In this document: positions 1 through 5,827 of the stretch, piece by piece
Layout of the letters: the number at the start of each line of letters is the position of its first letter
Position numbering within the stretch: the first letter of the stretch is position 1
Source: Candidatus Omnitrophota bacterium
GTDB lineage: Bacteria > Omnitrophota > Gorgyraeia > Duberdicusellales > 4484-171
Length of the DNA: 6,462 nucleotides
Assembly: GCA_028717025.1 (NCBI GenBank)
Contig: JAQUOR010000099.1
Span: 1 to 6,462, forward strand
Reading direction: 5' to 3'
Notes under the pieces: generated by a model
What the model saw: only the letters and a program-made list of their open reading frames with translations
The model's database searches: none
What the model was told of the DNA's origin: nothing
Program-made: the position numbers and the translations under genes

Positions 1-1
1 A

Positions 2-769
2 CTCGATGAAATCAAGAGGTTATCCGTAACACACCCGGAAATTGTGCTTTGCGGAGTAAATTTAGGTCTATACGGAGAGGATCTGCATCCACGCATGAAC
101 TTATACACCCTCGTAAAAGAGATACTGGAGATACCTTCGTTGGAGCGCCTGCGTTTAAGCTCCCTTGAGCCAAACCTCATTGACGATGAACTCATATCGC
201 TTTTACGCCACAAGAAAATCTGTCCGCACCTGCATCTGCCGTTTCAAAGCGGGGATGATAGTGTTTTGCGTGCAATGAATAAAAAAGAAACTGTTGCGCT
301 TTATGAAACACTGATTGAAAAAATACGCGCCATAAGGCCTTCGACTGCAATAAGCTGCGATGTCATGGTTGGTTTCCCCGCGGAGAACGAAGAGACTTTC
401 AAAAATACCGTAAATTTTCTAAAACGGGTGCGCCCGATGCGCATGCATATCTTTGTTTTTTCACCCAGAGAAAAAACAAAATTTGCATCGGCAACACCAC
501 GCAACAGCGCCCGTATCACCGCACGGGCAAAATCCTTAAAAGAACTCGCATCGACGTTTACTGCCGGATACAACAACATGTTCCGTGGTGCTGTCTTGCA
601 TATGGCAACCGAAGAAAAAAAAGGACATTATACGTATGGATATACGGAAAATTACATCAGGGTATGCGTGCGGAAAGAATTACCTTTAGGTAGGATTATC
701 CCCGTCAGGATTGAAGAAATCGATGGCCGCCAAGGGGTGTTTGCGTCAATTTCTCACGCAACAAAATGA
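2..769 (+). CDS. mtaB: tRNA methylthiotransferase, MtaB type (5'-truncated)
   Basis: This is the C-terminal 255 codons of a radical-SAM methylthiotransferase. MtaB converts N6-threonylcarbamoyladenosine at position 37 of tRNA to its 2-methylthio derivative. The reading frame is open from base 2, so the GTG at 44 is an internal valine and the true start lies upstream. The N-terminal MTTase domain and the radical-SAM CxxxCxxC cluster would be outside the window. Visible radical-SAM core motifs are CGVNLGLYG, SSLEP, LHLPFQSGDD with VLRAMNK, DVMVGFPAE, and HIFVFSPREKT. HIFxxSPRxGT-like wording and GVNLG are typical of MtaB rather than MiaB (which tends to YSPRxGT) or RimO. The last ~70 residues include ENYIRV and a short beta-rich TRAM-like tail that would contact tRNA. 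The family is usually about 430 residues long. The frame is intact up to its stop. MiaB or RimO remain less likely alternatives. Confidence 0.88.
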   Translation, partial: LDEIKRLSVTHPEIVLCGVNLGLYGEDLHPRMNLYTLVKEILEIPSLERLRLSSLEPNLIDDELISLLRHKKICPHLHLPFQSGDDSVLRAMNKKETVALYETLIEKIRAIRPSTAISCDVMVGFPAENEETFKNTVNFLKRVRPMRMHIFVFSPREKTKFASATPRNSARITARAKSLKELASTFTAGYNNMFRGAVLHMATEEKKGHYTYGYTENYIRVCVRKELPLGRIIPVRIEEIDGRQGVFASISHATK

Positions 770-1043
770 TGCACGCGCGGATAGAAAATTGCGAAACGCC
801 ATGAATCCATCCCGGAAGCAAACTACGTAAATATCATAAAAAATCAGAATTTCCTTGAAGAAAAATTTAAAAATGTTAGGATAAAATACTGTGATCGTTT
901 CTGTGCCGCGCTAAAAATTACCAGGGATCGAGCGCTGAAACGGAAAAAATACAGCCTTTCACGATTTTGTGCAGCTACGTGCATATATTACCGGATGCCA
1001 CGGATATCAGGAACCAATACGTAATAACAAACGCAATAGACCC
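770..1043 (+). other. 274-base intergenic region with a start-less open frame (possible gene remnant)
   Basis: No recognisable gene lies between mtaB and the gmhB-like gene. One frame stays open from 785, just after a TAG at 782-784, to a TAA at 1022-1024. This gives 79 codons but no ATG, GTG or TTG near the beginning; the only ATG is late, at 995. The hypothetical peptide is lysine- and arginine-rich with four cysteines, and I do not recognise it. A second frame is open from 939 straight into the gmhB frame. An ATG that overlaps the mtaB stop (766-768) opens a 12-codon frame ending in TGA at 802-804. Together these could be a decayed, frameshifted small gene, for example the tail of an LPS-core kinase that would fit beside gmhB, but that identity is a guess. 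A plain leader is equally possible. Confidence 0.35.
855..882 (+). promoter_or_regulatory. weak sigma70-like promoter candidate
   Basis: A -35-like TTGAAG (855-860) is followed after 16 bases by TAGGAT (877-882), which is preceded by TGT and so forms an extended -10 (TGnTANNNT). A-rich sequence fills the spacer. Transcription would begin near 889-891 and run into the gmhB-like gene, which is the only place before priA where the genes are not tightly packed. Each hexamer matches the consensus at only four positions, and the element lies in an AT-rich stretch where such matches are common. Confidence 0.25.
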
Positions 1044-1616
1044 ATGCATGTTGTTTTTTTGGATCGCGACGGAGTGATAAATGCGTACCCCGGGGATAAT
1101 GGCTATGTCAAATGCTGGAAGGAATTTAAATTTATTCCGGGCGCTATTGAAGGGATACGCAAATTAAACAGCAAAGGCTTTAAACTCTTTGTCGTCTCAA
1201 ACCAGTCAGGCGTACGCAAAGGTATTTATCCGGAAAAAGCACTCACCGATATAACCATAAGAATGCTGAAGTCTTTAAAAAAACAAAAAGCCCATATCGA
1301 CGGCGTGTATTACTGCACCCACCGCTCAGAAGAAAACTGTGATTGCAAAAAGCCGAAAACGGGACTGCTTCATAAAGCATTGGCCGAGCATGCCGTTACC
1401 TGCGATGCTTCTTATTTTATCGGCGATTCTTTTATGGACATGAAGGCCGCCCGCGAATTCGGCGCAAAACCGATCCTGGTGCTTTCCGGTAAAGAAAAAA
1501 TTGCAAACCGCAGTAAATGGGAATTTGAGCCCGACTATATATTTGACAATCTTCTCATTGCGTCTCATTATATCTGCGCACATCATAGCGACAAAGGGCT
1601 TAGTGCCGGCGCATGA
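1044..1616 (+). CDS. gmhB: D-glycero-D-manno-heptose 1,7-bisphosphate phosphatase (HAD family, GmhB type)
   Basis: This is a cytoplasmic HAD phosphatase of 190 residues that is expected to remove the C7 phosphate from heptose 1,7-bisphosphate on the way to ADP-heptose for the LPS core. Seen here: the nucleophile motif FLDRDGVIN (Asp7, Asp9), motif II VVSNQSG (Ser52, Asn53), the zinc loop CTHRSEENCDCKKP (Cys91, His93, Cys99, Cys101) followed by Lys102/Lys103-Pro104, and motif III FIGDSFMDM (Asp128, Asp132). The zinc loop separates GmhB and the related histidinol-phosphatase domain from other HADs. The start at 1044 is chosen because the family's first beta strand begins directly there. A GTG at 969 in the same frame would add 25 residues without family resemblance. 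No Shine-Dalgarno lies upstream of 1044. The stop overlaps an ATG of the next gene (ATGA, 1613-1616), which indicates co-translation with a glycosyltransferase. Histidinol-phosphate phosphatase activity is the main alternative. Confidence 0.85.
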   Translation: MHVVFLDRDGVINAYPGDNGYVKCWKEFKFIPGAIEGIRKLNSKGFKLFVVSNQSGVRKGIYPEKALTDITIRMLKSLKKQKAHIDGVYYCTHRSEENCDCKKPKTGLLHKALAEHAVTCDASYFIGDSFMDMKAAREFGAKPILVLSGKEKIANRSKWEFEPDYIFDNLLIASHYICAHHSDKGLSAGA

Positions 1617-2710
1617 CACATGACAGCAAAACGATGAAAACATTACTTATCCATGCTTCGTTCGGCGAAGGACACAAAAAAGCAGCGCTCGCCCTTCAGG
1701 ATTTTCTTGATGCCCCCTGCAAAGATCTCCTCGAATTTTGCCACCCCGTTATACGAGAAATTTATTCCTCAGGATATACCTGCATCACCGATTACTTTCC
1801 CCAGTTTTGGAAATTACTGTTTTTTTCGACATGCAACAAGGTCATAGACGCGTGGCTCGAGGTCTTACATCGTTTTCTTTTTTCGTCTTTCTTTAAATAT
1901 TTACGGGACAGCCGGCCGAACGTCATCATTACGACGCATTTTTTCGCGTACCCTTTCGTTTCGAAACTTAAGGAAGAACTCCAGCTTAAAGTTGTTTCTG
2001 TCGTAACCGACTTGCATGCGCACCCGCTCTGGGCGCACGAGGTAGTCGACTATTATATTGTCGCCGCGAAAGAAACTAAGAATGATCTGATTGCCCAGGG
2101 AATCGATGAGCATAAGATCATCAGCGGCTATGTGGCATTACGCGAAGGTTTTCTTACTGAATCGGATAAGAACGCATTGCGGCAAAAATTTTCTCTTGAT
2201 GAAAGGCCCTGTCTTCTTTTTGTTTCCTCGCGACGCGGAAAATTTCCCTATTTAAAAGCAGCATTACCTCGTTTATGCCGCACGTTTAACGTTCTGGTTA
2301 TTTATGGTGATAATCTTGGGCTTAAAAAAAATCTCGAAAAGTGCCGACAAAAATCGCTTAAACTATTTCCATTCTATGAAAATATCTGGGAGTTCTTTGA
2401 TCTTTGCTCAATTGTTATCACCAAACCCGGGGGCCTGACTATTTTTGAGGCCCTCTATAAGAAAAAGATGTTTGTTTTTACTCATTATATTCCCGGCCAG
2501 GAAAAACAAAATATGGAGTTATTACATAAGTATGGTTTAGGGAAGTTTGTCCGTAGCTCAAAAGAAATGATTGACGCCATCGAACATCTCGCAAGGCAAC
2601 AAACTTCGCTTAACGGCAGTTACCCTCTCTGCGTTAAAGATATCCGTACGATCATAAAAGAAACAATTGACCAAATACACACAAACACGCATCCTAAGGC
2701 GGTAAAATAA
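1613..2710 (+). CDS. MGDG-synthase-family glycosyltransferase (GT-B fold)
   Basis: This is a glycosyltransferase of the MGDG synthase / MurG-like superfamily (GT28), up to 365 residues. Such enzymes transfer a sugar from a UDP-sugar to a membrane lipid on the inner face of the membrane. Numbered from 1613, the N-terminal acceptor domain has the glycine loop SFGEGHKKAA (16-25), a hydrophobic aromatic patch at about 66-95 that may sit on the membrane, and TTHFFAYP and VTDLHAHPLW (131-140), both typical of the MGDG-synthase N-domain. The C-terminal donor domain has VITKPGGLTIFEAL (268-281) and IPGQEKQN (293-300), the nucleotide-sugar site. The usual glycine-rich GGS loop at the start of this domain reads VSSRRGKF instead. 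The ATG at 1613 overlaps the gmhB stop, but the ATG at 1634 (residue 8) begins exactly at the first beta strand and may be the real start. The acceptor and sugar are unknown. Its gmhB neighbour suggests an envelope glycolipid or LPS-related product. Confidence 0.8.
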   Translation: MTHDSKTMKTLLIHASFGEGHKKAALALQDFLDAPCKDLLEFCHPVIREIYSSGYTCITDYFPQFWKLLFFSTCNKVIDAWLEVLHRFLFSSFFKYLRDSRPNVIITTHFFAYPFVSKLKEELQLKVVSVVTDLHAHPLWAHEVVDYYIVAAKETKNDLIAQGIDEHKIISGYVALREGFLTESDKNALRQKFSLDERPCLLFVSSRRGKFPYLKAALPRLCRTFNVLVIYGDNLGLKKNLEKCRQKSLKLFPFYENIWEFFDLCSIVITKPGGLTIFEALYKKKMFVFTHYIPGQEKQNMELLHKYGLGKFVRSSKEMIDAIEHLARQQTSLNGSYPLCVKDIRTIIKETIDQIHTNTHPKAVK

Positions 2711-2776
2711 CATAAGGCTGCCTTAAACCGCGATACGCAACAGTAAACACTCCTTAAAAAAATCGCAGCAACCCTC

Positions 2777-4564
2777 ATGAATTACAAAATTGCAAAAATA
2801 ACCTTATCGTCACTGGAGGATAGGGAGTTCGATTACAAAATCCCCGAAGGAATGCAGTGCCAAAGGGGCCTGCGCGTTCTCGTGGATTTCAGAGGAAAAA
2901 AGACTGTCGGGATTATTACCTCCCTGGCGAAAGAATCAAAGTTTCCAACCCTAAAACCTATCATCGATGTCCTTGACGAAAAACCCCTCTTAAGCGCCGA
3001 GCACATGGAGTTTGCCCGCACGTTAAGCAAACTATATCCATACCCGCAAGGAACATTTTTGTTTATGATGTTGCCTTCGGCGCTTAAAAAACGCAAGAAA
3101 ACAGATGCAAACGTAATCAACGAATCTGCCTCGCACGATTCGCCTGAAAAAATATTCATTCAGGGAAATAATTTCCAGGAACGGTATGATGTCTGGAAAA
3201 AAAGTATCCATAAGGAGTTACGGAACGGTTCGGTGCTTATCTGCTTTCCTCAGCGGGCTTCTCTGACTGCCGCAGCCGAAATTATAAAAAAAGATTTTCC
3301 GCAGGAGCTCACGATACTCCACAGCTACGAGAAGGAAACGGAACTTTTAAAAACCTGGATGAACACCCGCAAAAATGCGCTTATTCTGGGGACACGAATC
3401 TCTATCTTTTATTATCCCCACGATTTAAAGCTTCTGGTGGTAGAGGAGGAAAACAGTCCTTACTACTTCCAGGAAGAAAAGCCTTATTACCATTTATTGG
3501 ATGTCGCACTTGCTCTACAGAAGTTAAAAAACATCAACCTTGTGTTAAGCGCCGACTATCCGGCACTGAAAACATATCATCTCATCAAAGAAGACATCAT
3601 TACGCTCCAGGAAAAAAAAGAGGAAAAGAAAGAAATACGGGTAGTGGGTGCAGGCGAATATACCCATTCCCGTTTGATAAGCCCCTTGATACGCGAACTA
3701 TTACGCAGAAACATCGCTGAAAAGAAAAAAACGGTAGTCCTCTGGAACAAGAAAGATTTCGCGCGCGTCATCATGTGTTCATCATGCGGCCATACCTATA
3801 CCTGCCCCCGTTGTTCAGGGTTTTTACATTTATCGGTCACGGATAACGCAGGGATATGCCCCTATTGCAATCACCGTGAAAGCCTCCCCCCGACATGCCC
3901 GCACTGCAACAGCGGCCGCTTAAAAGGAGTAGGGGTAGGCATCGATAAGCTCCTTGCTGTCTTAAAACGCGAATTTCCTGAGGCAAAAATCAATATGCTC
4001 GAAACGCACACTTCGGAAAGCCAGATAATTCTTTCGACCTTAAAAATCCTCAACGCACCGATAAGTTTCCAAAATTTTCATGAGGGGATCCTTCTCGATA
4101 CCGATATGCTTTTGTCACGCCCGGAATATGATGCGACTTTTTCGGCGTTCTTAAATATAAAAAAACTTTCCCGCTTTTTTGCCGATGCATTATACCTGTG
4201 CACCCGCAACAGCAGCCACTATCTTTTCGCGCATTTAAACGACAGCTGGCACGGCTTTTATGAACGGGAACTTACCCTTAGAAAGGAACTCAATCTACCT
4301 CCTTTCGGTTGCCTTGTAACAATTACGCTACGGGCCGCTCATGAAAATAAACTTTGCAATGCTGCCAATGATTTATATAATAGATTACAGAAAAAGGGCC
4401 TCGAAATTTACGGTCCGTTTGCCGGTCAGCCGTTTAAATTAAGAGGGAAATTCCGCTACTCCCTTGTCATTAAGTCAAACGAGGCCCAAGATACGCAGAA
4501 AATCGTCAAGGAAGAAATCAATGTGAAACGTTTCCGGTTCCAATACGCCCTCGTGATAAAATGA
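2777..4564 (+). CDS. priA: PriA (primosomal protein N') with degenerate helicase motifs
   Basis: PriA recognises stalled forks and reloads the replicative helicase. This 595-residue protein is short; E. coli PriA has 732. Residues 1-105 form the 3'-DNA-binding domain. The winged-helix domain seems absent, replaced by a charged linker at about 103-125. Helicase lobe 1 (126-275) aligns without gaps to canonical PriA, but Walker A GVTGSGKT reads GNNFQERY (130-137, Lys to Arg136) and DEEH reads EEEN (223-226). ILHS (180-183) and GTR (205-207) persist. The zinc module is complete: Cys334, 337, 343, 346, 361, 364, 374, 377. In lobe 2 the GTQM...KGHDF block is shortened and lost, and QVAGRAGR reads KLSRFFAD (463-470). 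The C-terminal domain keeps ERELxLRKELNLPPF and KLRGKFRYSLVIKS. The frame is intact, so this looks like a maintained non-ATPase PriA rather than a pseudogene. The start is the first ATG fitting the family N-terminus; no Shine-Dalgarno is visible. Confidence 0.9.
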   Translation: MNYKIAKITLSSLEDREFDYKIPEGMQCQRGLRVLVDFRGKKTVGIITSLAKESKFPTLKPIIDVLDEKPLLSAEHMEFARTLSKLYPYPQGTFLFMMLPSALKKRKKTDANVINESASHDSPEKIFIQGNNFQERYDVWKKSIHKELRNGSVLICFPQRASLTAAAEIIKKDFPQELTILHSYEKETELLKTWMNTRKNALILGTRISIFYYPHDLKLLVVEEENSPYYFQEEKPYYHLLDVALALQKLKNINLVLSADYPALKTYHLIKEDIITLQEKKEEKKEIRVVGAGEYTHSRLISPLIRELLRRNIAEKKKTVVLWNKKDFARVIMCSSCGHTYTCPRCSGFLHLSVTDNAGICPYCNHRESLPPTCPHCNSGRLKGVGVGIDKLLAVLKREFPEAKINMLETHTSESQIILSTLKILNAPISFQNFHEGILLDTDMLLSRPEYDATFSAFLNIKKLSRFFADALYLCTRNSSHYLFAHLNDSWHGFYERELTLRKELNLPPFGCLVTITLRAAHENKLCNAANDLYNRLQKKGLEIYGPFAGQPFKLRGKFRYSLVIKSNEAQDTQKIVKEEINVKRFRFQYALVIK

Positions 4565-5490
4565 AATTCATTTATTTTGGAAGCTCACATTTCTCGTGTA
4601 CCGTTTTGCGCGATCTTTACGAACATGACCTCGTTCCTTCCCTCATCGTCAGTCAACCCGATAGACCCCAGGGAAGAGGACTAAAAGTAGCGCCCATGGA
4701 GGTAAGTATCTTTGCGACTAGCCACGCCCTGCCTTTGATTAAACCTTCTTCCTTAAAGGATAAAGAGATCATTGAAGAGCTTACAAAACAAAATCCTGAT
4801 TTGTTTATTCTTGCCGATTACGGAAAGATCCTTAGGGCCGAAGTACTTAAAGTTCCTGCGATAATGCCTCTGGCAGTGCACCCTTCGCTGCTTCCCCTTT
4901 ACCGGGGCGCGGCACCGGTGAACTGGTCTTTGATAAACGGCGAAACCCATACGGGCGTAACAATATTTAAAATGAGCGAAAAATTAGATTCCGGTGAGAT
5001 ACTGACGGCAAAACGTATACCGATTAACGAAAATGACACAAATGTTTCGCTTCTTACCCGCTGCGCACACCAAGGCGCAGATGCCCTCATAGAAACAATA
5101 GAAAAGGTTAAGAACAACGACTATACGCTTACCCCCCAGGAAGACTCCCGTGCCACCTATGCTCCTAAACTAAAAAAGACGGACGGTCTCATTAAATGGG
5201 AATCTGAAGCAACGGCCATATATAACCTGATACGGGGAACCTTCGGATGGCCCAGCGCCCACACTTTCTTTAAAAAAACACTGATACAGATCATGGGAGC
5301 AAAAGTCATACCCCAGGAAACGCTCCTTGCGCCCTCTACGGTTATTGCCATACATAAAGAAGGCATTACGATTGCCGCAGGCAAAGGAAGCATCCTGCTG
5401 ACAAAGCTTAAACCTCAGGGCAAAAAAGAAATGGATGCGTACGCATTCGTATTGGGACACTCTCTACGCGTGGGTGAAAAATTTGTTTAG
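4561..5490 (+). CDS. fmt: methionyl-tRNA formyltransferase with altered catalytic triad
   Basis: Fmt formylates the methionine on initiator tRNA using 10-formyltetrahydrofolate. The 309-residue length is normal for the family (about 310-315). Seen here: an N-terminal Rossmann strand MKFIYFGSSHFS; SQPDRPQGRGLKVAP (31-45), the loop that contacts the tRNA acceptor end; the folate-site motif HPSLLPLYRGAAPVNW (107-122); and KLDSGEIL (141-148) with the conserved Asp143. A C-terminal OB-like domain with GTFGWPSAHTFF (226-237) completes the protein. The formyltransferase triad is Asn-x-His...Asp (Asn106, His108, Asp144 in E. coli PurN). Here His107 and Asp143 are present, but the asparagine position is Ala105 (LAVH instead of INVH). 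Its ATG overlaps the priA stop as ATGA, so translation is probably coupled. def, often placed between priA and fmt, is not here. Overall similarity is clearly Fmt, not PurN or ArnA; whether it is catalytically active is uncertain. Confidence 0.9.
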   Translation: MKFIYFGSSHFSCTVLRDLYEHDLVPSLIVSQPDRPQGRGLKVAPMEVSIFATSHALPLIKPSSLKDKEIIEELTKQNPDLFILADYGKILRAEVLKVPAIMPLAVHPSLLPLYRGAAPVNWSLINGETHTGVTIFKMSEKLDSGEILTAKRIPINENDTNVSLLTRCAHQGADALIETIEKVKNNDYTLTPQEDSRATYAPKLKKTDGLIKWESEATAIYNLIRGTFGWPSAHTFFKKTLIQIMGAKVIPQETLLAPSTVIAIHKEGITIAAGKGSILLTKLKPQGKKEMDAYAFVLGHSLRVGEKFV

Positions 5491-5507
5491 CAAGAAACAC
5501 GTAAATA

Positions 5508-5783
5508 ATGGATATGCGATGTCACGCATTTATTTCCGGCAACGTTCAAGGAGTAGGGTTTCGCTATACCAGCCAAGCGCTGGCGCATACGTATACGCTT
5601 AAAGGCTGGGTGATGAATTTAAACGACGGCAGAGTAGAGCTGGAAATAGAGGGAGACATAAGCGATATCCGTAATTTCCTGCAGGACCTTAAAAACGAAT
5701 TTAAGGAATATATACGCGACATCGAAACTAATGAATCGGCGCATACCGGCGCATACAGCGATTTTAAAATCCGGTTTTCTTAA
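5508..5783 (+). CDS. acyP: acylphosphatase
   Basis: This is a 91-residue acylphosphatase, the standard size for this ferredoxin-like small enzyme, which hydrolyses the carboxyl-phosphate bond of acyl phosphates such as acetyl or carbamoyl phosphate. The signature [15 protein letters not shown] carries the phosphate-binding loop and catalytic Arg19. The second motif, [17 protein letters not shown], carries catalytic Asn37, which positions the attacking water. It is a stand-alone domain and not the N-terminus of HypF, since it stops cleanly at 5783. Seventeen bases separate it from fmt. Two ATGs (5508 and 5514, residues 1 and 3) are possible starts; either leaves the whole domain. No Shine-Dalgarno precedes them. 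Its physiological role is generally unclear, and the neighbours do not narrow it down. Confidence 0.93.
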   Translation: MDMRCHAFISGNVQGVGFRYTSQALAHTYTLKGWVMNLNDGRVELEIEGDISDIRNFLQDLKNEFKEYIRDIETNESAHTGAYSDFKIRFS

Positions 5784-5827
5784 AGAGCTGCGTGCACGAT
5801 GCGTCGCAAGGCGGTCACGATAATACG

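Noticed and set aside
969..1043. GTG at 969 as the start of the gmhB-like gene
   Set aside because: The 25 extra residues do not resemble the family, whose first beta strand starts at the ATG at 1044.
1653..1847. Alternative + strand frame inside the glycosyltransferase
   Set aside because: It is a shadow of the glycosyltransferase N-domain, whose motifs occupy the other frame.
2713..2725. Odd palindrome TAAGGC-T-GCCTTA in the 66-base gap before priA
   Set aside because: The single-base centre cannot form a stable hairpin loop and no T run follows, so it is not a terminator. A 13-base palindrome alone is too little to call an operator.
2777..4564. priA as a frameshifted or decaying pseudogene
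   Set aside because: The frame is uninterrupted for 595 codons, the zinc module and C-terminal signatures are intact, and the altered motifs align without gaps. This points to a maintained protein.
5170..5460. Long antisense open frame opposite fmt (and similar ones opposite mtaB, gmhB, priA and the metallophosphoesterase)
   Set aside because: These lie wholly inside genes with clear family motifs on the + strand, have no recognisable motifs of their own, and are what chance gives on the complementary strand.
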